NCBI GenBank assembly: GCA_965204905.1
Contig: OZ242042.1
Location: 3,100,001 to 3,164,000, forward strand
Length of the DNA: 64,000 bases
From: Bin87 sp965204905
Lineage (GTDB): Bacteria; Chloroflexota; Dehalococcoidia; Lucifugimonadales; UBA3495
Direction: 5' to 3'
A program made the translations under genes and the position numbers. Of the stretch, positions 1 to 8,086 are shown one piece after another. How positions within the stretch are numbered: position 1 is the stretch's first letter; each line of letters starts with the position of its first letter. The notes beneath the pieces were generated by a model. That model was given only the letters and a program-made list of their open reading frames with translations, did no database searches and had not been told where the DNA came from.

Positions 1-102
1 AGTGTAGGCATACGTGGCAGTCAGGACAATCCAGCAGAAAAGACTAAATTTGTTCGCATTTATGACAACAAAACGCCTATTTGGAGTAATCTGATGATAT
101 AA
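1..102 (+). CDS. possible 3' end of a gene entering from the left edge
   Basis: Frame 1 is open from the window edge for 33 codons and ends at TAA (100-102). The last residues read IYDNKTPIWSNLMI. The other two forward frames are closed within the first 45 bases or so. The stretch is A+T-rich, unlike most of the window. No family can be recognised from so short a tail, and it may be chance. Confidence 0.3.
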   Translation, partial: SVGIRGSQDNPAEKTKFVRIYDNKTPIWSNLMI

Positions 103-192
103 TTAGAGCCAGTAAAATGACTAATTAAGACGGCGCCGGTCGGGGGTGATGACCCTAATCGACGCCTGGCCAAACACAGGACTGTCCTCCTT

Positions 193-1488
193 GTGGTGGT
201 TGCTAATAAGCATACATTTGCGGATGGATTCGGGCAAGCGTTGCCCGCCGGCGGCTACGACGAGATAGCACGCAACTTCGAGGCGGCCGAGTACGAACCA
301 CTCCTGTCCAGACTCCAACAATATCGCCACACCGGCCGAAAAGGTTATCCAATTCCGGCAATGTGGCGGGCATATCAGCTCCAGGACCTCATGAGTATCC
401 GTTACGCCAACGCGTTGGTGAAAATACTACGGTCCGACGCCCGTCTCCGTGGTCTGTGTGGATTCGGCGATCAAGCGCCCAGCGAATCAGCTATATCCCG
501 GTTCTTCGCGAGGATCAAACTCCACCAGGATCTGGTCGATGAGGCATTGAACCCCGTCCACGATCAGTTGGCCGACACCATCGATGAAAGTCGCCACAAC
601 GGTGAGCTGCCACCTAATAGTCCTCCTCTGGGCCACATCATCGCCATAGACTCCACTGACATCCCAGCGTGGGTCGACACGCAGAAGGAACCGTTCAGCG
701 ACCCAGAGGCTAGGTGGGGTCATCGGACCAACCCGAAAGCCCCGGGAGGCGAGGAGTTCTTCTACGGGTACAAGCTCCATCTGATCTGTGATGCCCACTA
801 TGGCGTGCCGCTCACCTACGAGGTGTTGCCGGCTAACCGTAATGACTCTCCAACCCTTCCGAGACTGATCGACAAACTCATGAAGGACCATCCCAACATC
901 CGACCTCGCTACCTGTTGGCCGATAAAGGTTATGACGCCCTCAGCAATCACAAGCATCTGGACGACCTGGGCATTATCCCGATCATCCCGCTGCGCGACA
1001 CCGACAAGGAAGGAATCTATGACAAGAAGGGCCGCCCAACGTGCTTTGGTGGAAAACCAATGGAATACGTCGGCACTGACCCCGCTAAGGGCCATCTGTT
1101 CCGGTGCCGCCAGAAGGGATGCCGGCTCAAGGACAAGATCGGCCTGACCACCTACTGCGACATCGAGTACTACGAGGACCTTGAGGGCGACGCTCTACGC
1201 AAAGTGGGCCGGTTAGTCAGGACGACCAAGCGATGGAAGAAGCTCTACCGGATGCGGACCGTGATTGAGCGGCTGTTTCGTAGTCTCAAGCAATCGCGGT
1301 GGCTCAGCGGGCACCAGTACCGCGGCCTGGAGAAGGTTCGGCTGCACGCTTCGTTTGCGCTATTGACGTGCAGCACCACTATGCTCGTACGGGCGCAGGA
1401 TGGACATTATGATCGGATCAGGCGGATGAGAATCTACCTGCCGACCACGAAACAAGCGCCAGTGGAGCAGATGTGGTTGGCAGTCTAA
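193..1488 (+). CDS. DDE transposase of the IS4/IS5 superfamily
   Basis: A 431-residue transposase predicted to cut and join the ends of its insertion sequence. Residues 30-120 are the helical N-terminal region typical of these enzymes. The catalytic core is the RNase H-like DDE fold: Asp153 in AIDSTD, Asp244 in LLADKGYD and Glu359 in VIERLFRSLK, the last being the usual Y/R-rich C1 signature. Cysteines at about 284, 305, 310 and 322 form a zinc-knuckle-like insert. The start is GTG at 193; GTG at 196 is equally possible. The gene is full length with an intact triad, so it may be active, but I could not identify terminal inverted repeats or a target duplication. Its stop overlaps the convergent zinc-ribbon gene by 4 bases. 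Confidence 0.85.
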   Translation: MVVANKHTFADGFGQALPAGGYDEIARNFEAAEYEPLLSRLQQYRHTGRKGYPIPAMWRAYQLQDLMSIRYANALVKILRSDARLRGLCGFGDQAPSESAISRFFARIKLHQDLVDEALNPVHDQLADTIDESRHNGELPPNSPPLGHIIAIDSTDIPAWVDTQKEPFSDPEARWGHRTNPKAPGGEEFFYGYKLHLICDAHYGVPLTYEVLPANRNDSPTLPRLIDKLMKDHPNIRPRYLLADKGYDALSNHKHLDDLGIIPIIPLRDTDKEGIYDKKGRPTCFGGKPMEYVGTDPAKGHLFRCRQKGCRLKDKIGLTTYCDIEYYEDLEGDALRKVGRLVRTTKRWKKLYRMRTVIERLFRSLKQSRWLSGHQYRGLEKVRLHASFALLTCSTTMLVRAQDGHYDRIRRMRIYLPTTKQAPVEQMWLAV

Positions 1489-1757
1489 TCTCCATCAGAA
1501 TCGTTCATCTCTAAGCGGATTTTGATTTTAGTGTCGGAAATAGTGCGAACCTCGCATAAAAGCTTCTGTACAGCATCCGCCAGAGCCCTTCCGGGTGTTC
1601 TTTCATCCCATGCCTTTGTACACGATGGGCAGTTGGCGGGTATGTTTCTGGGGTCTTTATCAGTCGGCCAAACTAGCTCCCAACCGCAGTTTACACATTG
1701 CAATCTGACCGCGGTCAGTTCTGATAATTCGAACACGATTTTCGTTTCCTTGACCAT
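1485..1757 (-). CDS. small zinc-ribbon protein
   Basis: A 90-residue protein with a clear four-cysteine zinc ribbon: Cys21 and Cys24 in CVNCGW, then Cys43 and Cys46 in CPSC. The rest is charged and carries no other motif. The ATG at 1757 is preceded at good spacing by a consensus AGGAGG (complement of 1764-1769), which supports a real gene despite its size. It runs convergently into the transposase with a 4-base stop overlap, so any right-hand IS end would have to lie within or beyond it. Such ribbons often bind nucleic acid or partner proteins; the actual role is unknown. Confidence 0.65.
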   Translation of the reverse strand: MVKETKIVFELSELTAVRLQCVNCGWELVWPTDKDPRNIPANCPSCTKAWDERTPGRALADAVQKLLCEVRTISDTKIKIRLEMNDSDGD

Positions 1758-1873
1758 GATTGACCTCCTAATGTTGTTGCCCGGAATCTAACAAAAGCCC
1801 CCGGACTTGCCAAGCAAAATCGTTCTGGTCGTCCCCGTTGACGCTCCGCCTACGCTCGGCGTACCATAGCGTC

Positions 1874-2011
1874 GCTACACCCGGAGAGAGCCCACCAGCT
1901 CTTCAGCTCCTTCTCCCGGCTACACCAAGCAGCCGGTCCTACGCAAACGTATTGCGCAGTGGCACTTCGTGCCTCCTCGCGGCGTTTGCGTATGGGCTCG
2001 GCGGGTGTAGC
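1874..2011. repeat. foldback element with nested inverted arms
   Basis: Two nested pairs of perfect 10-base inverted arms: GCTACACCCG at 1874-1883 with CGGGTGTAGC at 2002-2011, and TACGCAAACG at 1940-1949 with CGTTTGCGTA at 1983-1992. A small GGCAC/GTGCC hairpin sits at the centre near 1963-1975. The element fills most of the 286-base gap upstream of the lipoprotein gene. It could be a mobile foldback sequence or a structured leader. Confidence 0.5.
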
Positions 2012-2043
2012 AACTGCCATCCTGCGGTCGTGAGGAGGTTCCT

Positions 2044-2958
2044 ATGAGGACGATCTGTTTGCTACTGGTCACGTTGATCATATCGATTGGATGCGGGGCT
2101 GCGGCTCCCGACAGTCAGAATCTGCCCGCTCAATCAACGCTAACCGCAACCCCGATTCCCGTTCAGTCGTTGACGACTCCCGAAACACCCACGGAAGCGC
2201 CAACCACTGAGCCCACTGCGACCCCAGCACCGATAGAAACACCCACCGTCGAACCCACGTCTATGGAACAACCATCGGAAACGCCCGAACAGGTCGCTAC
2301 TGTCGCGCCTGCTTCACCAACAGAGGTGCCCGGTGACAATGTTGTGGTCGAACCGTCAGCTCTTGCCGATGAAATCACCATGGCCCTGCTGGTGGATTTC
2401 AAACACTCTGTACCTGAATACACAAGGGCCGCTCAGAGTGCCCTGATATCCCTTGAGGATCGAGATTTCTGTAGAGCGGCGGAAATATTCCTACTGATCG
2501 CCGATGACGCGAAAGCCTATGGAGAGCGCTTGACCAGCGCAACCTACAACGCGGGCGTGATCTACATGGCTTTTGGATGGAATGACAGTCGGCGGCACCA
2601 GGAAAACGGATGCATCATCTACAATAGTCAAAGTCCGCGCGGAGTGCTCGTGCAGGCTGGATTGTTGGCTAGGGGCGTGTTGGAGGAGGTACAGCCTCAC
2701 CTGAACGATGATCAGATGAAATCGGGAGTCCACCTGATGTTGGGAAGGATAGAAGCAAATGCGGCGATCCAGGCTCGAGATCCTCGCAATAGGCAACGGT
2801 CCGCTGGCGGCCCTGTCGGATTCGGGCCAGATATTGAGGGAGAAAAGAGGCACACCGCGTTGGCGATTGAGAATCTCTGCTTGTCTTTGGAACTGGATAG
2901 CCGATACGAGGAGTTAGTGCGAGATACGCTCGCGTCCATCAACAGCTCCTGTGGCTAA
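2044..2958 (+). CDS. Thr/Pro-rich lipoprotein with TPR-like C-terminal domain
   Basis: A 304-residue exported protein. A hydrophobic signal runs over residues 4-16 and is followed by Cys17 in a lipobox-like SIGC; the -3 residue is not the usual Leu. Residues 25-100 are a Thr/Pro/Glu low-complexity linker, typical of a surface-tethered stalk. Residues 115-304 are alpha-helical with spacing that suggests TPR-type repeats, and contain several cysteines. The ATG follows a strong GAGGAGG. The next gene overlaps its 3' end by 8 bases, so the two are probably cotranscribed. Function is unknown; display of a protein-binding domain at the cell surface is a reasonable inference. Confidence 0.7.
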   Translation: MRTICLLLVTLIISIGCGAAAPDSQNLPAQSTLTATPIPVQSLTTPETPTEAPTTEPTATPAPIETPTVEPTSMEQPSETPEQVATVAPASPTEVPGDNVVVEPSALADEITMALLVDFKHSVPEYTRAAQSALISLEDRDFCRAAEIFLLIADDAKAYGERLTSATYNAGVIYMAFGWNDSRRHQENGCIIYNSQSPRGVLVQAGLLARGVLEEVQPHLNDDQMKSGVHLMLGRIEANAAIQARDPRNRQRSAGGPVGFGPDIEGEKRHTALAIENLCLSLELDSRYEELVRDTLASINSSCG

Positions 2959-3217
2959 TCCGATGAAACGTCGTGATCGATTTGAGCTCGCCCTGATTGG
3001 AATCGAAATACTGGAGGATGTGGTGTTGGACATCCTGACGGAGGCGCGGGATTGGGACCCGCCGTTGGGTACGACTGAGGTAGCCTATCGGGCAGGGCTA
3101 CCGGCACCGCGGGAGCGTCAGATAGCAGACTTCGTACTGCGCCAACTTGAGAAATCGGGACGAGTTCGGGAGATCAAACAAGGCAGGCGGACCGTGGGTT
3201 GGCGACTAGCCGGCTAG
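2951..3217 (+). CDS. small winged-helix-like protein
   Basis: An 88-residue protein, starting either at GTG 2951 (overlapping the lipoprotein stop by 8 bases) or at ATG 2963. The region around residues 40-85 (TTEVAYRAGLP, then IADFVLRQLEKSGRVR and GWRL) has the layout of a winged helix: a helix-turn-helix followed by a basic wing. Proteins of this type bind DNA, and this is one of very few possible transcription-factor-like genes in the window. Translational coupling to the lipoprotein suggests a shared function, but no target can be named. Confidence 0.55.
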   Translation: MANPMKRRDRFELALIGIEILEDVVLDILTEARDWDPPLGTTEVAYRAGLPAPRERQIADFVLRQLEKSGRVREIKQGRRTVGWRLAG

Positions 3218-3260
3218 GTCAGGCTAGTTTCGCAATTTTCTCATGTGAAAGGAATGTGCG

Positions 3261-3289
3261 TTGCTTATCATCGTGTCCCGTGTTATGCT
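3261..3289 (+). promoter_or_regulatory. sigma70-type promoter of tRNA-Pro
   Basis: TTGCTT at 3261-3266 and TATGCT at 3284-3289 are separated by exactly 17 bases. The predicted start site falls about 6 bases before the mature tRNA 5' end. Confidence 0.6.
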
Positions 3290-3302
3290 GGTACTGTCGG
3301 GG

Positions 3303-3379
3303 CGGGGCGTAGCGCAGCCCGGTAGCGCACCTGCATGGGGTGCAGGGGGTCGCCAGTTCAAATCTGGCCGCCCCGACCA
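3303..3379 (+). tRNA. tRNA-Pro (anticodon GGG)
   Basis: A complete cloverleaf. The acceptor stem pairs CGGGGCG (3303-3309) with CGCCCCG (3369-3375). The D stem pairs GCGC with GCGC, the anticodon stem CCTGC with GCAGG, and the T stem GCCAG with CTGGC around TTCAAAT. The anticodon is GGG at 3337-3339, reading CCC and CCU proline codons. Discriminator A3376 is followed by an encoded CCA. It is the only tRNA I found in the window. Confidence 0.95.
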
Positions 3380-3404
3380 TTTCCCAATCACAGAATTTCA
3401 TTGC

Positions 3405-3430
3405 GTAGGGGCGTCCCTTGTGGGCGCCCT
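3405..3430. repeat. GTAGGGGC-type palindrome
   Basis: Starts GTAGGGGC and folds back on itself (GTAGGGGCGTCCC against GGGCGCCCT, imperfect). One of at least nine members of this intergenic hairpin family in the window. It lies between the tRNA and the convergent SDR gene. Confidence 0.5.
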
Positions 3431-3438
3431 TCCCGTGT

Positions 3439-4203
3439 TCACATCGCCGTGCGGCCTCCGTCAACGACCACCTCGCTGCCGGTCACGAACGACGCCTCAT
3501 CCGATGCCAGATAGACTACGGCGTAGGCTATGTCCTCGGGCCGGCCGATTCTCCCCAGGGGCACCCGGCGGCGTTGCTCCTCGTCGCTCAGGCCGCTGCC
3601 CCGGTTGGCCCGCGATTCACGCAGCATCGGCGTGTCTATGGGGCCGGGATGCACCGAATTGCAGCGTATGCCCTCGCTGGCGTGCTGGATGGCGGTGGAC
3701 TTGGTGAACAGGCGCACTGCGCCCTTGGTGCTGCTGTAGCCGGCCAGGTTGTAGTCGTTGCCCACCAGTCCCGCGGTGGACGATATGTTGACGATGCTGC
3801 CGCCGGCGGCCTCCCGCAGCGCGGGCAAAGCCGCCTTCGTGCCCAGGAACACGCCTTTCGCGTTCACGTCAAAGAGCCGGTCCCATTCCTCCACGGTCAT
3901 TTCCTCGATGCTGCGCCCCAGGACGATGCCCGCGTTGTTCACCAGCACGTTGAGCTTGCCATATTCCGATACGGCCGCATTGACGGCATCGGCCCAATCG
4001 CTCGCGCTGGTGACGTCCAGATGCACGTAGGTAACCTGCCCGCCCAACTCCCGGATCTCAGCCTCAACCCGGCGCCCCTCGTCGTCCAGGATGTCGCCGA
4101 ACACGACGCAAGCGCCCTCCGACGCAAACATCCGCGCCTCCACCGCGCCCTGCCCCCGCGCGCCCCCGCTGATCAACGCCACCTTGCCGTCCAGCCTGCC
4201 CAT
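3439..4203 (-). CDS. short-chain dehydrogenase/reductase (SDR)
   Basis: A 254-residue classical SDR, a cytosolic NAD(P)-dependent oxidoreductase with a single Rossmann domain. The dinucleotide site is GGARGQG at residues 13-19. An acidic residue at the end of beta-2 (Asp37) suggests a preference for NAD. The structural NNAG is at 89-92, and the catalytic tetrad is Asn114, Ser141/142, Tyr156 and Lys160 in YSSTK. The C-terminal EVVVDGG is typical of the family. The closest textbook relatives are cyclopentanol and 3-alpha-hydroxysteroid dehydrogenases, but the substrate cannot be read from sequence. The start is set by AAGGAGG eight bases upstream. It is flanked by repeats and is probably monocistronic. 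Confidence 0.9.
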   Translation of the reverse strand: MGRLDGKVALISGGARGQGAVEARMFASEGACVVFGDILDDEGRRVEAEIRELGGQVTYVHLDVTSASDWADAVNAAVSEYGKLNVLVNNAGIVLGRSIEEMTVEEWDRLFDVNAKGVFLGTKAALPALREAAGGSIVNISSTAGLVGNDYNLAGYSSTKGAVRLFTKSTAIQHASEGIRCNSVHPGPIDTPMLRESRANRGSGLSDEEQRRRVPLGRIGRPEDIAYAVVYLASDEASFVTGSEVVVDGGRTAM

Positions 4204-4224
4204 GATTCTTGCCTCCTTATTATG

Positions 4225-4262
4225 CCCCCTCTCCCCCTGGGAGAGGGTTGGGGTGAGGGTGA
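4225..4262. repeat. CCCTCTCCC/GGGAGAGGG repeat
   Basis: A palindrome CCCTCTCCCC-CTGG-GAGAGGG followed by a TTGGGGTGAGGG tail. It lies between the SDR and Uma2 genes. The same unit recurs near 20798, 46348 and 47735. Confidence 0.7.
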
Positions 4263-4934
4263 TTACTGCCCAAACATCAGCCGCCCAACTTCAAAAACGA
4301 AGCCCGGCAAAACATCCTCTCCGTACACCATCGCCGGGTTCTCCAAAATCTCCAACTCCAGTTCGGGACGGAAAATATAGACGCGCCTCTCGATGGGGTC
4401 CAGCAGCCAGCCCAGGCGCGCGCCGCCCTCCATCCACTCCGCCATCTTGGCCAACTGCGGAGCCAGCCGATCGCTCAGGGAGCGTACCTCTACCACAAAG
4501 TCAGGCGCTCCATTTATAGCGCCGCGCCGTTCCACTTCCGTGCGGTTGTCGAATCGCTCTTGGGTAATCCAGGCGGCGTCAGGCATTAACAGCGCGCCAT
4601 TAGGGAGCTGAAACATGGAAGTTTGGGAGAAACACGCGCCGGGGTTTTGGCGGTTCCAGAGACCTAGTTCAAGATTGATGGGATTCTCGGCGAGATTGCT
4701 ATCTGAACCTGACGGCGCCATTACGATCAGTTCTCCCTGAGCGGAAAATTGGAAGTCGTAGGGTTCGTTGTCCCGGGACAACTGGCACAGGCGCTCGCCG
4801 AAATCCGGCGAGCTTCCATCAACTCCCAGGGCCTTCAGGTTCAGCCGCAGTTCACTGCCGGACGCCATGGGCATACCGGGCGCGTAGTGGAGCTCGGCGG
4901 CTTCGGTCGGCTCTGTTGGTGCGGTGGTGACCAT
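4263..4934 (-). CDS. Uma2-family (DUF820) putative PD-(D/E)xK nuclease
   Basis: A 223-residue member of the Uma2/DUF820 family, which has a restriction-endonuclease-like fold and is found in many copies in cyanobacteria and Chloroflexota. Visible family signatures are PDAAWI near residue 120, PDFVVEVRSLSD (a D...ExR/K-type core) near 150, and GARLGWLLDP followed by VYIF near 180-195. The start is ATG 4934, eight bases after GAGG; an upstream TTG is less likely. Biological function is not established for the family, and defence or mobile-element association is only inferred. The stop lies directly beside the 4225-4262 repeat. Confidence 0.85.
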   Translation of the reverse strand: MVTTAPTEPTEAAELHYAPGMPMASGSELRLNLKALGVDGSSPDFGERLCQLSRDNEPYDFQFSAQGELIVMAPSGSDSNLAENPINLELGLWNRQNPGACFSQTSMFQLPNGALLMPDAAWITQERFDNRTEVERRGAINGAPDFVVEVRSLSDRLAPQLAKMAEWMEGGARLGWLLDPIERRVYIFRPELELEILENPAMVYGEDVLPGFVFEVGRLMFGQ

Positions 4935-4958
4935 GTTCAAACCTCACGAAGTCGGCGG

Positions 4959-5867
4959 TCAGCCGTTGACTACTTCCCGGAACTCGCGAATGGCGTTAAT
5001 GTGCGCGTCCGGCGTCGCCAGCCCGGCCGACATGGTGTTGATGGAGAAATGCGTCGCGCCCATCCCCCGCCACGTCTCGGCCCGCGCCTGCCAGAACTCC
5101 GGGTCCCCGTCGGTGTAGTTGACCCGCGGCTCCATGCCGATGCCGTCCGGATCCCGTCCTGCCGCCTCAGCCGCCGCCCGCACCCTGGCAATCGTAGCCG
5201 CCGCCTCCGGATGGTCGGCGTCGAACTGCGGGAACCACCCGTCGGCGCAGCGTCCCACCCGGCTCAGCACCCGTTCCGGCGGAATCGGCCCGCGCGCCCG
5301 GCTGCCGGCGCCCATCCACAGCGGTATCGGTCGCTGCACCGGCAGCGGGTTGATCCCGGCGTTGGTCACATTATGGTAACGCCCGTGGAAATCCACCACT
5401 TCCTCCGTCCACAGGCGGCGCAGCAGTTCCATCTGCTCCTCGGCCCGCCGGCCTCGCGTGGTGAAGTCCTCGCCCAGCGCCTCGTACTCCACCGGATTCC
5501 AGCCGATGCCCACGCCCAGCCGCAGCCGGCCGTTGCTGAGCACGTCCACCTCGGCGGCTTGCTTGGCCACCAGCGCGGTCTGCCGCTGCCCCAGGATGAC
5601 AATGGCCGACACCAGTTCCACCTTGGTGGTCACCGCCGCCATGTAGCCGAACGCCACGAAAATCTCGTGGAACATACTCTCCTTGGTATAGCTTCCGGTC
5701 CAGGGTTGGTGATAATCGGTATCCGCGCCCAGCACGTGGTCATAGGCGATGATGTGAGCGAAGCCCAACTCCTCAGCCGCCTGCACGTAATCGCGCACGG
5801 CAACCGGGTCGGAACCGATCTCAGTCTGCGGAAAAACAACGCCAATCTGCATCTGCGCCTCAGGCAT
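4959..5867 (-). CDS. LLM-class F420-dependent oxidoreductase
   Basis: A 302-residue luciferase-like monooxygenase-fold protein. It has the N-terminal QIGVVFPQTEIG, then AYDHVLGAD, then RLRLGVGIGWNPVEYEALG, the flavin- or F420-phosphate-contacting segment of these TIM barrels. The overall pattern fits the Rv2161c/TIGR03619-like group. Such enzymes transfer hydride from reduced F420, or use FMNH2 and O2, on organic substrates; the substrate is unknown. The start is placed at ATG 5867, six bases after AGGAGG, not at a longer in-frame start. It is the first of three LLM genes in the window. Confidence 0.85.
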   Translation of the reverse strand: MPEAQMQIGVVFPQTEIGSDPVAVRDYVQAAEELGFAHIIAYDHVLGADTDYHQPWTGSYTKESMFHEIFVAFGYMAAVTTKVELVSAIVILGQRQTALVAKQAAEVDVLSNGRLRLGVGIGWNPVEYEALGEDFTTRGRRAEEQMELLRRLWTEEVVDFHGRYHNVTNAGINPLPVQRPIPLWMGAGSRARGPIPPERVLSRVGRCADGWFPQFDADHPEAAATIARVRAAAEAAGRDPDGIGMEPRVNYTDGDPEFWQARAETWRGMGATHFSINTMSAGLATPDAHINAIREFREVVNG

Positions 5868-5951
5868 AACTGCCCTCCTGTTGTGCTTGCACGGGTGGAC
5901 GGGATGAGGCGATTTTACTCGCCGCAATTGGGCGGGGCAAATGCCTCACCG

Positions 5952-7721
5952 CTATTCGCCCGTCGTTCGCGCCGCATACGCCTGCCCGTACATCTCCATC
6001 GCCCGCGCCAGCGCGTAGTCCAGGTTGATCAGGTCGTTCACCGAGTTCACCATCATCTCGCCGGCGTCGGCGATTTCCTGGCGGTACTGCGACAGCGCAA
6101 TCTGCCGGTTGTTCTTGCGTATGTTGTGGTACGGACACATGGGCGCGCGGTTCTGTATCTCGTTGCTGGTGCCCTCTCTCGAACGCGGCGCGATGTGGTC
6201 CAAGTGAAAGTTGCGCCTCGTCCTGATGATGCTGCCGTCGGGCATCCGGTTGGCGTAGCCGCAGCACCAGGCCATGTAGCCGCTCAGCTCCAGCAGCATT
6301 TCCAGCATTTCCCGCTCCGGTATGATGCTGGCCGGCACCTTGAACCGGCGTTCCGGCAGGGCGAAACCCTGCGGCGCAACGTCAACTTCCGGCGACGTGC
6401 GCGTGGGCAGTTCCGTGGGACCGTGCACCGTAGCGATGGGTTCGTTGCCCAGCACCTGCTGGCCGGTGGTTTCATCGTTGCAGCGCAGCAGGGCCAGGCT
6501 TGGCTTGTTGAACTGCCGCTTGAAAACCGTCCACGCCCGGGGGTTGAAGTCGCAGGCCACCCATTGCCGGCCCAACCGCTCGGCAGCCACGCCGGCATAA
6601 GCGCAGCCGGCAAAACAGTCCAGCACCACGTCGCCGGGGTTCGTGCTGGCCGCGATGATGCGCTCCGCCAGCGCCACCGGCTTCTGCGTCGGATAACCCG
6701 TCCGCTCCCGGGCCTGCCCCGATAGGTTATTAATATCGTCCCACAAGTTCGTAGCGTAGCGTCCCTGCGTCAAGTAAGTCTTGCGATACGGACGGCCGGT
6801 TTCAGACCAGACCAGCCGACCTTCCCGGTCCAGGGCTTCCAGTCCATCCCGTTCCATGCGCCACCCGTATTGCGGCGTGTAGCCTTCGTATTCGTAGGCC
6901 AGGTTCGGCCTCGGCCCCATGGAAGCCGTCCTTATGACTTCATGGAGTCTATACCTTCCCCGCTCATCCTCGTGCCGGTAGAACCTCGACACGTAATCCT
7001 CGTCGTGAGGCACTAAAACGTGGTTCCAGACTCGCCGTTCGCTCTTGGCATAGAACAGGATGTAGTCGGTGATGTGCCCGAATCGCCTGGCGTCATTGTG
7101 GGAACTGGTACGCTTCCAGACGATTTCGCCCACGTGATTGTCCGCGCCGAACACGGCGTCCAGCATTTGGTGCAGGTACGCTCCGGCAGTTTGGTCGCAG
7201 TGCAGAAATATGCTCCCCGTCGCCTTGAGCACCCGGCGAATTTCCAGCAGCCGTATTGCCATGTAGCAGAGATACGCGGCCAGGCTGTCGCTATGCGCCA
7301 GTCGCGCCATCTCAATCACGCTATGCACCGCCGGGTAGTCGTCCTCAATACCCGTCAGCCATTCCTCGTGAATGTCGCCCTCCCACGACCAGATGTCCCG
7401 GTAGCCGCCCTGCAAGTCGCCGTCCGGCCAGACAATGCCCGCCGCCTCGGCCTCCCGTGCGCTGGTGACGCCCCAGCCGGCCAGCAGTCGGCGCTCAATC
7501 TCCCGCTCCTCGGCGCTCAGCGCCGGCCTGATGCGGTCGCCGGTGAACGTATCGTTCTTGGCAAAGGGCGGATCAATGCACACCAGGTCGATGCACTCGT
7601 CGTTGAGCGAGCGCAGAAAGCTCAGGTTGTCGGCGATGTACACCCCCCGGTTCACAGCGTTAAAACCATGCGCTCCGCCGGACTCAACCTGCGTCCCCAA
7701 TTGTGCCGCGCCATCAGTCAT
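5952..7721 (-). CDS. beta-class DNA methyltransferase fused to an HNH endonuclease domain
   Basis: A 589-residue protein with two enzymatic parts. The N-terminal 400 residues are a beta-class N4-cytosine/N6-adenine methyltransferase: motif IV DPPF at 50-53 precedes motif I, LDCFAGCAYAG, near 366, as the class requires. The variable middle (about 210-330) is the target-recognition region. Residues about 480-540 carry an HNH motif, LDHIAPRSREG near 506 and CPYHNIRKNN near 527, with a CC pair upstream that may bind zinc. The domain order suggests restriction and modification in one chain, or a methylation-coupled nuclease. Motif I is unusual (FAGCAYAG instead of the FxGxGT type). It is homologous in its methyltransferase part to the enzyme at 18760-20406. 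No separate restriction gene adjoins it. Confidence 0.85.
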   Translation of the reverse strand: MTDGAAQLGTQVESGGAHGFNAVNRGVYIADNLSFLRSLNDECIDLVCIDPPFAKNDTFTGDRIRPALSAEEREIERRLLAGWGVTSAREAEAAGIVWPDGDLQGGYRDIWSWEGDIHEEWLTGIEDDYPAVHSVIEMARLAHSDSLAAYLCYMAIRLLEIRRVLKATGSIFLHCDQTAGAYLHQMLDAVFGADNHVGEIVWKRTSSHNDARRFGHITDYILFYAKSERRVWNHVLVPHDEDYVSRFYRHEDERGRYRLHEVIRTASMGPRPNLAYEYEGYTPQYGWRMERDGLEALDREGRLVWSETGRPYRKTYLTQGRYATNLWDDINNLSGQARERTGYPTQKPVALAERIIAASTNPGDVVLDCFAGCAYAGVAAERLGRQWVACDFNPRAWTVFKRQFNKPSLALLRCNDETTGQQVLGNEPIATVHGPTELPTRTSPEVDVAPQGFALPERRFKVPASIIPEREMLEMLLELSGYMAWCCGYANRMPDGSIIRTRRNFHLDHIAPRSREGTSNEIQNRAPMCPYHNIRKNNRQIALSQYRQEIADAGEMMVNSVNDLINLDYALARAMEMYGQAYAARTTGE

Positions 7722-8086
7722 AAATCACGCCTCGCTGACCAACAGCGTAGCACCGCCCCGCAAAAACCCGCAACAAACCGCCGTCGCCAAAATACCGCAA
7801 CCCACTCACAGCTGGCCGCCCCCGCAGTCGAACGCATCCGAAAAATCACGGGATTCCGCCGCTTGAGATTGCCGCACCCACGTTCTATACACTATACTCT
7901 GTTGTGCCATCATACGGAGACCGAAACAGTCAGGGCGATAGAAAACGCCGTATCCCAACTCCTAACCGACCAAGCGCAAGCAGCGTTGGCGGCGCGGCAG
8001 ATGGGGTAATTGTCAGAAGCAGGATTTACGGGATTATGGGGATTTTCAGGATGTCCTCGTGAAACTCCGCAAAGGAATGAACCTAC
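7722..8086. other. intergenic, possible decayed coding tail
   Basis: No convincing gene. A short frame ending at TAA 8007-8009 reads RAIENAVSQLLTDQAQ near its end and resembles the C-terminal tail of some larger protein, so it may be a remnant. From about 8024 the sequence has a GGATTTACGGGATTA-type repeat common to other gaps here. Confidence 0.25.

Noticed and set aside
1874..2011. Integron attC site
   Set aside because: The arms lack the conserved attC core (GTTRRRY / RYYYAAC), and no integrase is present.
1838..2047. A 69-codon frame before the lipoprotein gene
   Set aside because: It runs through the foldback element, has no ribosome site and ends inside the next gene's start region.
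4749..6725. A 658-codon plus-strand frame across Uma2, LLM and methyltransferase genes
   Set aside because: It spans three well-supported minus-strand genes and their gaps, is Arg/His/Pro-rich and lacks motifs.
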